A stretch of 59,793 nucleotides of DNA from Pseudomonadales bacterium (GCA_020062665.1 JAGUVW010000064.1:1-59793), one strand, 5' to 3'. Shown: positions 26,170-36,581, counted from the stretch's first letter. Program-made: numbers and translations. Notes: generated from the sequence alone by a model not told the origin.

Positions 26170-27192
26170 CTATTTCTGCAGCCGACGAATCGCTTCCACA
26201 CTGTCGCTGATCAATGTCGGGCCGCGATAGATGAATCCCGTATAGATCTGTACCAGCTGCGCACCTGCCTGCATTTTTTCCGCCGCGTGAGTTCCGGCCG
26301 TGATGCCACCCACGCCGATGATCGGCAACCTGCCCTGCAATGCCTTAGCGAGCTGACGCAAAACCTGGGTGGATTTCTGCCGCACTGGATCACCGCTCAA
26401 GCCGCCCTGCTCGTTACCGTGGGGCAAGTGTTCAACACCGGCCCGCCCCAGCGTGGTGTTGGTGGCAATCACGCCGTCCATGCCGTTCTTCAGCAGTTGT
26501 GCCGCGATGGTTTCAACATCCTGCGCTTTCAGATCCGGGGCGATCTTCACCACCAGCGGCACCGTCTTGCCGGTGCTCGCCTGCAGTTTCTGCTGTGATT
26601 CCTTCAATCCACCCAGCAGCTGATCCAGCGATTCGCCGTATTGCAGTGAGCGCAAACCCTGGGTGTTGGGCGACGAAATATTGATGACCACATAGCTGGC
26701 CAGCTCATACACCTTTTCCAGACAGATGCGGTAATCGTCGAGGGCGTTTTCCACCGGGGTATCGAAGTTCTTGCCGATATTGATGCCCAGCACGCCGTCG
26801 TATTTCGCCTTGCGCACCTGCTGTACCAGGTGATCGACACCCTTATTGTTGAAGCCCATGCGATTGATGATGGCCTGGGCTTGGGGCAGCCGGAACAGGC
26901 GCGGCTGGGGATTGCCAGGCTGGGGGCGCGGCGTCACGGTGCCGATTTCGATGAAGCCAAATCCCAGGGCTGCCAGACCGTCGATATAGTCGCCGTTCTT
27001 GTCCAGGCCCGCCGCCAACCCCACCGGATTTTTGAAGCGCAGACCCATCACTTCCACCGGCAACCGGGGCTGGGGCAGCAGGCAAGGAGTCAGATGCAGG
27101 GTGCCCGCCAGGCCGATGCCGTCCAGGGCCAGATGGTGGGACACCTCGGTAGGCAGGGTGAACAGAAGCCGGCGGGCAAGGGAATACAACAT
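26170..27192 (-). CDS. pyrD: PyrD, dihydroorotate dehydrogenase (quinone), class 2
   Basis: 340 residues. It oxidises dihydroorotate to orotate with quinone in pyrimidine synthesis at the inner membrane. The N-terminal amphipathic helix [20 protein letters not shown] is the membrane-contact region of class 2 enzymes. FMN-site segments [40 protein letters not shown] and [12 protein letters not shown] are intact, with the catalytic serine of class 2 in the ISSPNT stretch. C-terminal segments include VKIAPDL and IIGVGGI. ATG 27192 gives the family start; a longer frame upstream lacks it. It precedes the DUF2835 and gdhB genes on the opposite flank but has a 78-base gap to them. Confidence 0.96.
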   Translation of the reverse strand: MLYSLARRLLFTLPTEVSHHLALDGIGLAGTLHLTPCLLPQPRLPVEVMGLRFKNPVGLAAGLDKNGDYIDGLAALGFGFIEIGTVTPRPQPGNPQPRLFRLPQAQAIINRMGFNNKGVDHLVQQVRKAKYDGVLGINIGKNFDTPVENALDDYRICLEKVYELASYVVINISSPNTQGLRSLQYGESLDQLLGGLKESQQKLQASTGKTVPLVVKIAPDLKAQDVETIAAQLLKNGMDGVIATNTTLGRAGVEHLPHGNEQGGLSGDPVRQKSTQVLRQLAKALQGRLPIIGVGGITAGTHAAEKMQAGAQLVQIYTGFIYRGPTLISDSVEAIRRLQK

Positions 27193-27270
27193 GGCGGGGA
27201 ACTCGTGCAGACGAAAACGGGGCGCGATTATACCCCGCACCCCGGCAAAAATCCCCTGCCGGCGGGCACC

Positions 27271-27492
27271 TCAGGCCAGCCGTTCCACCCGCTGCAGCTT
27301 GTTATTCTGATCGAAATGGATGGCAAAGGTGCCATGCACGCCGGCATGGTCTACAAACGGCTGCAGGCTGCCCGCAGGAAACTGGATGCTGCGCCCGTCC
27401 CGGGTTCTGGCATGTACCACCTTCGCGCCTCCCTGATACCAGCGCAAATACTCATCGGCGCTGATATGCAGATCCACCACCAGATATGCCAT
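27271..27492 (-). CDS. DUF2835-family small protein
   Basis: 73 residues. It matches the DUF2835 pattern: LHISADEYLRWYQGGAKVV, ARTRDGRSIQFPAGSLQPFV, GTFAIHFDQ. The family is small, cytoplasmic and of unknown function; it is often found near metabolic genes in gammaproteobacteria. It starts 16 bases after gdhB ends, on the same strand, so the two are probably co-transcribed. Confidence 0.82.
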   Translation of the reverse strand: MAYLVVDLHISADEYLRWYQGGAKVVHARTRDGRSIQFPAGSLQPFVDHAGVHGTFAIHFDQNNKLQRVERLA

Positions 27493-27508
27493 GGCTCAGA
27501 CGCCGCCC

Positions 27509-30500
27509 TCAGATTTCACAATAGTCGCTATGCAGAGTGGTCTGCGCCAGATCCATCAACTCCCGCAGTGCAACGCCGTACATCGAGAATTCCTTGGTAT
27601 CCGTGGTATGGAACTCCGCCACCATGGCCTTCCAGCGATTGATCATGTCCTGATTGCGATTGGCCCACAGCTGGATGCGCTCATCCGCCGAGGTGGCACT
27701 GCATTCCATCTGCAACACACCCACCGTGAGTGTGCGCTGCTGCCAGTCCAGATCGTCGCGATAGGCTTCCCGCGCCAGCGCCTGCCAGTGATTCTCGATA
27801 TTCAGGGCATTGATCTGCTCGCTGAACCAGTACAGATCCAGTTGTGATCCAATGGCGAAGTAAACATTCGCCACGTCCTCGATGGGCTTTTTGGTCATCT
27901 CGGCCGCCTGAATGATGCCCAGCACCGGCAACATGCTGTCGGCACCCGCGATAAAGGTGGCCAGCGCCGACGGCACGCCCTCTTCCACCAGACGATTATG
28001 CCGGCCTTCCCACACCTCGCGGCGCGGCCCGCGCAACACGGTGGGCAGACTTTCCGCCACGATTTTCACGCCGGGCTGAAACCGCTTGATGGACTCCTGC
28101 ACGTTGAGTCCGCAGCGATGATTGCGCAGGAACCAGCGTGTCGCGCGCCGCATCAGGCGGATCAGCATGCGCATCATTTCGAGCTGTTCCTCGGTGCTCA
28201 CCCGCAGATCCAGTGCCTCGATCTGCTTCCACCACCGTTCCAGCTCGAAAATATCACGCGCGGCAATAAAGGAGCGGGCGATATCCGCCAGCGTGGAACC
28301 CGCCGCGTCCCGCATGCGATACACAAACGTGATGCCCATGTAGTCCACCATGCCACTGGCCACCTGCGTGGCGATGATCTCGCGCCGCAGTTTGTGGTTG
28401 GCCATCTGGCTGCGATAACGCTCAGCCAGCACTTTCGGAAATGCTTTTTCGATCTCGCGACTGATGTAATCGTCATCCGGCAGATTGGAATCGCGCAGCT
28501 CGTCTTTCAGGATCGCCTTGGTGTACGACAGCAGAATCGCCAGCTCCGGCCGCATCAGTCCTTTGCCGTTGACGATCCGCTCATGCAATTCCTCATCGCC
28601 GGGAATGAATTCCAGCTCGCGATCCAGTTTGCCCGATGCCACCAGGGTCTGGATGTAGCGCTTGTACTCGCCCATGCGATACACGGATTCACTGCGGGCA
28701 ATGCTGATGGCCTGGGTCTGGCGATAGTTGTTTTCCAGCACCAGACGAGCCACCTCGTCGGTCATTTCCACCAGCAGCTGGTTGCGCTGCTTCATGGTGA
28801 GATCACCGTTCTGCACGATATCATTGAGCAGAATCTTGATGTTCACCTCGTGATCGGAACAATCCACACCGCCGGCATTGTCGATGAAATCCGTGTTGGA
28901 CAAACCGCCGTGCAGCGCATACTCGATACGGCCCAGCTGGGTCATGCCCAGATTGCCGCCCTCGCCGATCACGCGGGCTCGCACATCCTTGCCATTCACC
29001 CGCAGCGCATCGTTGGCTTTGTCACCTACGTCTGTGTGCTGCTCGCGGCTGGACTTGATGTAGGTGCCGATGCCGCCATTCCAGAGCAGGTCCACCGGCG
29101 CCTTCAGCAAAGCGGAAATCAGCTCCGTCGGCGTCATCGCATCGGCACGCAGATCAAAGCGCTCCTTCATCTGCGGCGTAAGCTTGATGGATTTGGCGGA
29201 ACGCAGAAACACGCCACCACCGCTGGAAATCAGTTCCTGCTTGTAATCGCTCCAGCTGGATCTGGGCAGGTTGAACAGGCGCTCGCGCTCGACAAAACTG
29301 GCCTCCGGATCAGGACTCGGATCGATGAAAATATGCTGGTGATTGAACGCGGCCACCAGTTTCACCATGCGGGAACGCAACAGGCCGTTGCCGAACACAT
29401 CCCCGGCCATGTCACCGATGCCGATCACGGTGATCGACTGGGTCTGCACGTCGATGCCCAGCTCGCGGAAATGCCGTTGCACCGACACCCAGCCACCGCG
29501 CGCAGTGATGCCCATCTTCTTGTGGTCGTACCCCATCGAACCACCGGACGCAAACGCATCACCCAGCCAGAACTGGTATTCCGCCGACAGCGCATTGGCG
29601 ATGTCCGAAAACGAAGCCGTACCCTTGTCCGCCGCCACCACCAGATAGGGATCGTCTTCATCCTTGCGTTCTACATCCCGCGGCGGCTTCACCTTGCCAT
29701 CCACCAGATTGTCGGTGATGTCGAGCAGGCCACGCACAAAGGTTTGATAGCAGGCGATGCCTTCCGCCTGGATCTCGTCGCGGTTGGCCGATTTCGGCAG
29801 ATTCTTGGGAAAGAAACCGCCTTTGGCACCCACCGGCACGATCACCGCATTTTTAACCTGCTGGGCTTTCACCAGGCCGAGCACCTCAGTGCGAAAATCC
29901 TCGCGCCGATCCGACCAGCGCAAACCGCCCCGCGCTACTTTGCCACCACGCAAATGCACGCCCTCCACCCGCGGTGAATAGACAAAGATTTCGAACATCG
30001 GCAGCGGCTTGGGCAGTTCCGGGATGGTACGGGGCGACAGCTTCAGCGAAATGTAGGACTTGAAGCACCCCTGCCCGTCCTTCTGATAGAAATTGGTGCG
30101 CAGGGTGCCGGCAATCATGTCCAGATAGCGACGCAGAATACGATCCTCATCGAGACTGTCCACCTGTTCCAGACGTTCGAGAATGCGCGAACGCAATGCC
30201 ATCTCGCTGCTTTCGCTATGCTCGCCACCGGGGCGGAACCGCAGCTCGAACAAATCCACCAGCAGGCGCGCCACCGTGGGGTGATTCACCAGTGCATCCT
30301 TGATGTAAGTCTGGCTGAACGCAAAGCCGGTCTGCTTGAAGTACTTGGCGTAAGCCCGCAGCATCGCCACTTCGCGCCACTCCAGCCCCACCGACAGCAC
30401 CAGACGATTGAAACTGTCATCTTCCGCCGCGCCGTTCCAGGTCTGGATAAACGCATCCTGGAATTTCTGCTTCACCTTCTCCAGTTCGATCGTTCTGTCA

Positions 30501-32350
30501 CTGTCATAACGCACGCTGAAATCATAAACCCACACTGTCTCCTCTTTCAGCGCGATGCGGTAGGGGCGCCCGCCCAGCACCCGCAGGCCGAGATTTTCCA
30601 GCATCGGCAATACGTCCGACAGGGGAATGTTTTTGTCCAGCCGGAACAGTTTGAAACGCAGCGCGCGGGGATCATCTTCCAGCGAACGATAGAACGATAC
30701 CGCCAGTGGTTGGTCTGCGCTCAGGTATTCAATGTGCTCGATATCGGACACCGCCGTGCGGGTGGAAAATTCCTCGCGATAGCTGAGCGAGAACGCATCG
30801 GCATAACGGGAAAAAAGCGCGCCGGCCCGATCCTCGCCAGCGGATTCGATCAGCGTTTCATACAACCGATCCTGCCAGGTGCGCGCCAGCTCCACCAGGC
30901 GGTCCTCCACTTCCTGCACATCGAACTGGGTTTCGCTGCCCTTGTTCACCTTGATCACGATGTACAGGCGTGCCAGGGTGGATTCGGTGAAATAAGTGTT
31001 GAATTCCAAATCTTCCACATCCAGATATTCATACAGCACACTCTGGAAGCGCTTGCGCAACGCCGTGTCATAACCATCCCGCGGCGTATAGATCACGCAC
31101 GACAGAAAGCGGCCGAACTCGCCGCGCCGCACAAACAAACGCAGACGCCGCCGCTCCTGAATATGCAGAATGCCAACGCCGGTTTTGAGCAGATCTTCGG
31201 TGGTGGTCTGGAACAGTTCCTCGCGCGGAAAGGTTTCCAGAATCTGCATCAGACGCTTGCCGTCGTGGCCATTGGGCTCCAGCCCGGAACCTTCGATGAC
31301 TTTGCGCAGCTTGTGGCCGATGATGGGAAAATCCCGGGGCGAATTGTTGAAAACCGATGACGTGTACAGGCCCAGCCAGCGATACTCACCGATCACCTCG
31401 CCCGCCTCGTTGCACTTGCGCACGCCGATATAGTCCATGTACACGGGGCGATGCCAGCGCGAGCGCGTGCCGGATTTGCCGAACACGATCAGCTTGTGCG
31501 GATGCAACAGCGGGCCGCCATCCGGCTCCAGCAGATCCAGTGCATGACTCACCTTGGCCACGCCCAGCGCCGTGCCGTCCACTGCTTGCAGATGGGGCCA
31601 GCCATCGCGTTCCACCACGCTGTATTCCTGCATCGCCAGAAACGTCAGATGATTGCGCACCAGCCAGCCCAGAAAACTTTTCACTTCGTGCAGCGTGGCC
31701 TCGGGGGATTCCGGCAGCAACGGCCGCAACTCGTCGCCGATGGCGATGGTGCGGTTCTGCATGGCAGCAAAATCCTGCACCGCCGCTTCCAGTTCCAGCA
31801 GGGTATCCAGCAGCGGCCGGGTAATATCGCCCACCAGCGCCTCATCCGGCTGGCGATCGATCTCCATGTGAATCAGCGCCTCGCGCTGTCCCTTGCCGAC
31901 ATGACCAAAGGTGAAATTCTGCAACTGGCCCTGACTGTCGCGCTCCGCCCAGTAGACATTATTCATCACCGAATGAATCGAGATACCGCGCCGCACCACA
32001 TCCATCATCACGGTATCCACCAGAAACGCACTGTCCCGCGCCAGCACCTCAACAATGGTGTGCGTGCTCTGCCAGCCGTGATCCTCGAAGCGCGGATTGA
32101 ACACCCGGATATGAGGAACCTTGCCGGAAAACACGCGAATGAAATCCCACAGGCCGATGGTCATGCCGTAGAGATCTTCGACGCGCTTGCGCTCCAGCTC
32201 GTGGAACGGCGCCGCCGAATAATAGTGGTTGCTGAAATCCAGCACTGCCTGGGTTTGCTGGGACTGGGACTTGTCGAACCGATCGCGCACCAGCGCGGTC
32301 AGGCGTTCGATCAGCTGGGTGTAGTCTTCACCGAGGGACAGATTGACCAT
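27509..32350 (-). CDS. gdhB: GdhB, NAD-specific glutamate dehydrogenase (large 180-kDa type)
   Basis: 1613 residues, near the usual 1600-1620. It deaminates glutamate to 2-oxoglutarate with NAD, mainly for catabolism. N-terminal ACT-like regulatory regions cover roughly residues 1-700. The catalytic segment GGLRWSDRREDFRTEVLGL lies at about residue 807, followed by KNAVIVPVGAKGGFFPK and the conserved VVAADKGTASFSDIAN. The NAD-binding turn is VIGIGDMAGDVFGNG (about 975). The C-terminal 400 residues are the helical family-specific domain. The upstream 160 bases separate it from the signalling operon. The identification is secure; regulation cannot be read from the sequence. Confidence 0.97.
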   Translation of the reverse strand: MVNLSLGEDYTQLIERLTALVRDRFDKSQSQQTQAVLDFSNHYYSAAPFHELERKRVEDLYGMTIGLWDFIRVFSGKVPHIRVFNPRFEDHGWQSTHTIVEVLARDSAFLVDTVMMDVVRRGISIHSVMNNVYWAERDSQGQLQNFTFGHVGKGQREALIHMEIDRQPDEALVGDITRPLLDTLLELEAAVQDFAAMQNRTIAIGDELRPLLPESPEATLHEVKSFLGWLVRNHLTFLAMQEYSVVERDGWPHLQAVDGTALGVAKVSHALDLLEPDGGPLLHPHKLIVFGKSGTRSRWHRPVYMDYIGVRKCNEAGEVIGEYRWLGLYTSSVFNNSPRDFPIIGHKLRKVIEGSGLEPNGHDGKRLMQILETFPREELFQTTTEDLLKTGVGILHIQERRRLRLFVRRGEFGRFLSCVIYTPRDGYDTALRKRFQSVLYEYLDVEDLEFNTYFTESTLARLYIVIKVNKGSETQFDVQEVEDRLVELARTWQDRLYETLIESAGEDRAGALFSRYADAFSLSYREEFSTRTAVSDIEHIEYLSADQPLAVSFYRSLEDDPRALRFKLFRLDKNIPLSDVLPMLENLGLRVLGGRPYRIALKEETVWVYDFSVRYDSDRTIELEKVKQKFQDAFIQTWNGAAEDDSFNRLVLSVGLEWREVAMLRAYAKYFKQTGFAFSQTYIKDALVNHPTVARLLVDLFELRFRPGGEHSESSEMALRSRILERLEQVDSLDEDRILRRYLDMIAGTLRTNFYQKDGQGCFKSYISLKLSPRTIPELPKPLPMFEIFVYSPRVEGVHLRGGKVARGGLRWSDRREDFRTEVLGLVKAQQVKNAVIVPVGAKGGFFPKNLPKSANRDEIQAEGIACYQTFVRGLLDITDNLVDGKVKPPRDVERKDEDDPYLVVAADKGTASFSDIANALSAEYQFWLGDAFASGGSMGYDHKKMGITARGGWVSVQRHFRELGIDVQTQSITVIGIGDMAGDVFGNGLLRSRMVKLVAAFNHQHIFIDPSPDPEASFVERERLFNLPRSSWSDYKQELISSGGGVFLRSAKSIKLTPQMKERFDLRADAMTPTELISALLKAPVDLLWNGGIGTYIKSSREQHTDVGDKANDALRVNGKDVRARVIGEGGNLGMTQLGRIEYALHGGLSNTDFIDNAGGVDCSDHEVNIKILLNDIVQNGDLTMKQRNQLLVEMTDEVARLVLENNYRQTQAISIARSESVYRMGEYKRYIQTLVASGKLDRELEFIPGDEELHERIVNGKGLMRPELAILLSYTKAILKDELRDSNLPDDDYISREIEKAFPKVLAERYRSQMANHKLRREIIATQVASGMVDYMGITFVYRMRDAAGSTLADIARSFIAARDIFELERWWKQIEALDLRVSTEEQLEMMRMLIRLMRRATRWFLRNHRCGLNVQESIKRFQPGVKIVAESLPTVLRGPRREVWEGRHNRLVEEGVPSALATFIAGADSMLPVLGIIQAAEMTKKPIEDVANVYFAIGSQLDLYWFSEQINALNIENHWQALAREAYRDDLDWQQRTLTVGVLQMECSATSADERIQLWANRNQDMINRWKAMVAEFHTTDTKEFSMYGVALRELMDLAQTTLHSDYCEI

Positions 32351-32412
32351 GTTCTTCCTCGTGGTCGTGCTCCGTGGGATTGTGTTAAGACTAGCAGAAT
32401 CGAAGGAAAATT

Positions 32413-32445
32413 AGGAAGTTGCGCAGATTCCACCCGGCGCAACGG
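32413..32445 (-). terminator. Possible terminator of the signalling operon
   Basis: GTTGCGC and GCGCAAC form a seven-base stem with a twelve-base loop, followed on the minus strand by a moderately T-rich stretch. It lies about 70 bases past the stop of the REC-GGDEF-EAL gene and before gdhB. The T run is interrupted, so confidence is low. Confidence 0.35.
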
Positions 32446-32511
32446 CTGTGCAGGGGAAGCCGGCGCCCGTTGCACCGGTGAGACATCAGTGAGAATGGAC
32501 GGACAAAGCGC

Positions 32512-34605
32512 CTACCCCGGAAACACAAACATCCCCAACGCTTCCATCTGTTTGGGCAGACTATCGATCTGCTCAAGCACAGCATCGCCAGCCAGCCAGT
32601 CGCAGCCGCTTTGCTGCAGGAATTGATACTGCACGGCACTATGCACTTCCGACGCCATCACCATCAGCCCCATTTCATGGGCCAGATTGAGCACGCCCTT
32701 GATAATAGCCTGATCGTCGCGGGAATCCTTGATGGCCGACACAAACAGATCGCCCAGGCGGATCAGCGAATAGGGAATGTCGCGCAGCAGTTTCAACGGT
32801 GCAAAGCCAGTGCCGAAGTTGTCCAGAATCAGGTGGAAGCCCTGTTTGCGCAGCTGGTTGAGCACGGCACTGAGCTGGGTGTGACGCACGGCAAACGAGG
32901 ATTCCGGTAACTCGACAAAGATCTGTTCCGGTGCAATGCCATTGGCCTGCACGATTCCGGTGATCCACTCTACCCCACCCTCCTGCATCAACAGCGACGG
33001 TGACACTGGCAGCAGCAATTTCACAGCCTCGCGCTGGTTCACATTCATGCTGGCAACACGTTCCAGCGCCTGCTGCCAGAACCAGCGGAAGATCACCGGC
33101 GCCAAACCGGATTCTTCCGCCACCGGCAGGAATTCGTCCAGCAGCAATTCGCCCCGCAGCGGGTTCATCCAGGACAGTTTGATTTCACACGCCACCAATT
33201 GGCGGGACTCCAGCGCAGCGACGGGCTGGAACTGCACGCGCCACTGGCGTTGATCCACCGCCTGATGCAGCTCGTATTCCAGCTGCATCTGCTCAACGCG
33301 CTGCTTGTTCATCTCGGCGGTAAAATACTGATAGTTGTTGCGACCCACCGCCTTGGCGCGGCTCAGCGCCACTTCAGCATTTTTCAGCAGCGTGCGCGCA
33401 TCATCACCGCAGGTGGGATACACGCTCACGCCAATGGAGCAGCCGGTGAAAACCTGATGGCCATCGATCAGAAACGCTTCGCGCACCTGATCAATGACTT
33501 TTTGCGCCACGGCGCCGGCATTGTCGGGCAAGTCGATATGGCTCAGCACCACCACGAATTCATCGCCTTCCATCCGGCCTACCATGTCATCGCGACGGAT
33601 CAGCGACTGTATGCGTTTGGCTACTTCGCGAATCAGTTGATCACCACGATCATGACCCATGGATTCGTTGATGTAGCGGAAGTGATCCAGATCCACGTAC
33701 AGCAGCGCGAAATAAAAACCCGAGATACCCGCCTTGAGAATGCAGCGATCGATCTGCTCCTCCAGCGGTGCACGCAGCGGCAGACTGGTGAGGTGATCGA
33801 CGTGGGAAAGCTTGGCCAGTTTGTCCTTGGCTTCCCGGGTTTCCTTGAGTTGACGGAACGCAAACAGCATCGCCACATCCGGCAGTGAGTTCACCGGAAT
33901 GGCGGCGAATTTCGCCTGGATGCGCTCGCCATCGGCGCGGCACAGCATGGCTTTGTCCACCTGCAGGATCTGATCACTGCGGGTGACTTTGGCGATGGGA
34001 TGATCCTTCCACTTGGAGCGCACATTACCGCAGGCTTCTTCCAGAACGGTTTCCAGATAGTTGCCGGACAGTTTCAGCGCGGTGGTTTTCAGCATGCGTT
34101 CAGCGGCGGCGTTGGCAAACAGGATCTGGCCGTGCTGATCCAGCGCGAGGATGCCTTCTTCCCTGGCTTCCAGCAGATTTTTGTCCTTGTCGGTATTCAG
34201 GGTTGCGATCTGGTGACGCAGGCGGTTCAGTGTCAGGTAGCGCTTTACCTTTTCCTGCAGCGTGCGCTCGTTGAGTGGCTTGGCCATTACGTCCACCCGC
34301 GCGAACAGTTCTTCATGCAGGGACATGGGGCGCTCGGACAGGTTGGCGGTGACGAACAGAATCGGAATATGCAGCGTCTGTTCGTTGGCCTTGAGCAGGT
34401 TGAGCACGTTGTAGCTGTCGGGATCGCGGAACGATGAATCCAGGATCAGCAAGGCGGGCTGGTGGCTGGCCACCAGATTCACCACGTTGCCGCTCTGCTC
34501 GGTGGCCAGTGCGCGCGCACCGGCGGCCTGCACCAGTTCGGAATAGTAGGCGATGTTGGTGTCTTGACTGTCGGCGATGATGATCAGCGGTTGCGATAGA
34601 TTCAT
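32512..34605 (-). CDS. Response regulator with PAS, GGDEF and degenerate EAL domains
   Basis: 697 residues. A receiver domain (about 1-125) has its phospho-acceptor candidate aspartate in LLILDSSFRD. A PAS domain follows (about 150-260, EGILALDQHGQILFANAAAERM). The GGDEF domain (about 270-425) reads RMEGDEF at the active site, with a possible inhibitory RxxD (RRDD) five residues before it. The C-terminal EAL domain (about 430-690) is clearly broken. The EAL motif is EIKL, the DDFGTG loop is DNFGTG, the metal-site lysine segment reads IRLGDLF and the late Glu motif reads ASEVHS. It should not hydrolyse c-di-GMP and may instead bind it or act as a scaffold. Its start overlaps the kinase gene stop by four bases, so the two are coupled. 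Confidence 0.88.
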   Translation of the reverse strand: MNLSQPLIIIADSQDTNIAYYSELVQAAGARALATEQSGNVVNLVASHQPALLILDSSFRDPDSYNVLNLLKANEQTLHIPILFVTANLSERPMSLHEELFARVDVMAKPLNERTLQEKVKRYLTLNRLRHQIATLNTDKDKNLLEAREEGILALDQHGQILFANAAAERMLKTTALKLSGNYLETVLEEACGNVRSKWKDHPIAKVTRSDQILQVDKAMLCRADGERIQAKFAAIPVNSLPDVAMLFAFRQLKETREAKDKLAKLSHVDHLTSLPLRAPLEEQIDRCILKAGISGFYFALLYVDLDHFRYINESMGHDRGDQLIREVAKRIQSLIRRDDMVGRMEGDEFVVVLSHIDLPDNAGAVAQKVIDQVREAFLIDGHQVFTGCSIGVSVYPTCGDDARTLLKNAEVALSRAKAVGRNNYQYFTAEMNKQRVEQMQLEYELHQAVDQRQWRVQFQPVAALESRQLVACEIKLSWMNPLRGELLLDEFLPVAEESGLAPVIFRWFWQQALERVASMNVNQREAVKLLLPVSPSLLMQEGGVEWITGIVQANGIAPEQIFVELPESSFAVRHTQLSAVLNQLRKQGFHLILDNFGTGFAPLKLLRDIPYSLIRLGDLFVSAIKDSRDDQAIIKGVLNLAHEMGLMVMASEVHSAVQYQFLQQSGCDWLAGDAVLEQIDSLPKQMEALGMFVFPG

Positions 34606-36581
34606 GGTGTCAGATTCAACTTGATGCGAACGCGTTGCAGGATGGTTTCCAGTTGGTCGGCTCTGAAGGGTTTCTGCATGTATTCATCCATGCCGGCATC
34701 CATGCAGGCATCATGGCAGTTGCTGGAATCGTTGGCCGTGAGGGCGATGATCGGCAGGTGGCCACCAGTGCCCTGCTCCCACGCGCGAATGGCGCGGGTG
34801 GCTTCGAATCCGTCCATGATCGGCATTTCGCAGTCCATCAGAATAAAATCGTAATGTTTGTCTGTCACGGCTTCGATGGCTTCTTCACCATTGCGGGTTA
34901 CATCCGCATGAATGCCGAGTTTTTTCAGCGCGCCTTTGGCGATGATCTGGTTGACTTCGTTGTCTTCCACCAGCAAAGCGCGCTGGGCCCGCCGGTGATG
35001 GGCTTCCTGAATCGCGCGATCGGTGATCGGCGGCATGGCAGGTTCGATACGACGGGATACCACGCTGGCGATGGCATCGTGCAGTGTTTGTTTGCGCACG
35101 GGTTTGATCAGCACAGCGTCTAGACGCAGGCGTCCGTTCGCGGTGCGATTGGCGTGGTCGCGATCATCCACCAGCAGCAGGATGCGCACGTTGTCGAAGG
35201 CAGGAATCTTGTTGATTTCCTGCACCAGCTGCACGCCGGCGGAGCTGTGCTGTTGCAAATCGATGAGCACGATTTCAATGGGCGACGGCGTGAGACTGGC
35301 CTGACGGATGCGCTCCAGCGCCAGCGCGCCGCTACCCAGGTTTTCCACATTCAGTTGCCATTCGGTGCAGTATTCCAGCAGCTTGGCGCGATCCGGCAGG
35401 GAATCCGTCACCAGCAACAAGTGGTGACGTCCCAGCGGCTGATGATTGGTCATCACGCCGATGCCCTTGGCCATTTTCAGCGAGAGCTTGAAGGTGGTGC
35501 CCACGCCTTCTGCCGAACGCAGTGTCAGTGATCCACCCATCAATGTCAGCAATTCCTTGCTGATCGCCAGGCCGATACCCAATCCGCCATAACGATCCAC
35601 AAAAGGCGTGGCGCGCTTTTCAAAGGCGGTGCGAATGGTTTGTGCCTTGTCGTCGCTCATGCCTTCGCCGGTATCAGTGACTTCCAGTTCGATGATGGCG
35701 TGGGTGGGATTTTCGATCTGGCAATCTGCCTTCACCGTGATGCCGCCTTCATGGGTGAAGCGAAAGGCGTTGTTGAGCAGGCTCTGCAGGATCTGGTGCA
35801 GGCGATCGGGATCGCCCATCACGCTTTCGGGCACGTTGGGCGACACCAGCGTGGCCAGTTCGATACCTTTGCGACGCGCCAGATCGGCAAAACCGTCGAC
35901 GATTTCCTCCAGCACCAGACGAAAGTTGAAGGTGACGTTCTGGAATTCCAGTTGCTCGGATTCGAGCCGCGTGAAATCCACCATCTCATTCAGGTTGCGC
36001 TGCAGTTCGCGGCCCGACAGCAGCGCCAGTTCCAGGTTGTCCTGCAGGGGGCGTGGCAGAAATTCCACATCCAACGCATCACTCACCGAGCCCAGCAGCC
36101 GATTGAGCGGTGTGCGGAATTGCTGCGTCATGTGGTGAAGAAAACGGGATTTGGCGCGGGAAGAAGCCAGAGTTTCTTCCAGCTGCTGGCGCAGATGCTG
36201 GTTCAGGGCCTGGGCGTCACTCGCATCCGCAAATTCACACACGATGTGGCCTGGTTGGTCGGGCACCGGCGCAAGTCGATACACCAGCGCAAAACGCCGG
36301 CCATCGTAACGGTAGGCAGTCAGGGGCTGCTGCCACAGGTTCGCCGTACTGTCGGCGTAATCCTGCAGATAGGCAGCGACATTCAACCCGTATTCCTTGG
36401 GACAGGCGATGCACTGGGAAAACCCCAGTCGCTGCACCTGCGCGGCACGAATGCCGAACAGCTGTTCCGCCCCCGCCGAGAACAGCACGACGGCGCCCGC
36501 CTCGTCCAGCACCACCACGGCGGGATCGAGGGCGCGAAACAGGTTTGCGTCCGGGCTTTCTTGCCTTCTTTTCAGGAACAT
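34602..36581 (-). CDS. Hybrid histidine kinase-like protein lacking the H-box histidine
   Basis: 659 residues. A PAS domain (about 15-120) is followed by a dimerisation helix in which the H box reads FLHHMTQQFRTPLN. The histidine expected just before the E/Q-x-R-T-P segment is replaced by Gln. The ATPase domain is intact (LLNNAFRFTHEGG, DTGEGMSDD, GGLGIGLAIS). Two receiver domains come next. The first (about 390-510) is divergent: its acidic pocket is altered and its candidate site is VLIDLQQH. The second (about 530-650) is canonical, with VEDNEVNQ, ILMDCEMPIMDG and MQKPF. ATG 36581 has GGAG just upstream. It precedes the regulator gene by a four-base overlap. It resembles BarA/RetS-type hybrids, but autophosphorylation is doubtful. 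Confidence 0.88.
   Translation of the reverse strand: MFLKRRQESPDANLFRALDPAVVVLDEAGAVVLFSAGAEQLFGIRAAQVQRLGFSQCIACPKEYGLNVAAYLQDYADSTANLWQQPLTAYRYDGRRFALVYRLAPVPDQPGHIVCEFADASDAQALNQHLRQQLEETLASSRAKSRFLHHMTQQFRTPLNRLLGSVSDALDVEFLPRPLQDNLELALLSGRELQRNLNEMVDFTRLESEQLEFQNVTFNFRLVLEEIVDGFADLARRKGIELATLVSPNVPESVMGDPDRLHQILQSLLNNAFRFTHEGGITVKADCQIENPTHAIIELEVTDTGEGMSDDKAQTIRTAFEKRATPFVDRYGGLGIGLAISKELLTLMGGSLTLRSAEGVGTTFKLSLKMAKGIGVMTNHQPLGRHHLLLVTDSLPDRAKLLEYCTEWQLNVENLGSGALALERIRQASLTPSPIEIVLIDLQQHSSAGVQLVQEINKIPAFDNVRILLLVDDRDHANRTANGRLRLDAVLIKPVRKQTLHDAIASVVSRRIEPAMPPITDRAIQEAHHRRAQRALLVEDNEVNQIIAKGALKKLGIHADVTRNGEEAIEAVTDKHYDFILMDCEMPIMDGFEATRAIRAWEQGTGGHLPIIALTANDSSNCHDACMDAGMDEYMQKPFRADQLETILQRVRIKLNLTP

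Noticed and set aside
27998-29977. 659-codon plus-strand frame opposite gdhB
   Set aside because: Antisense shadow of a securely identified enzyme gene.
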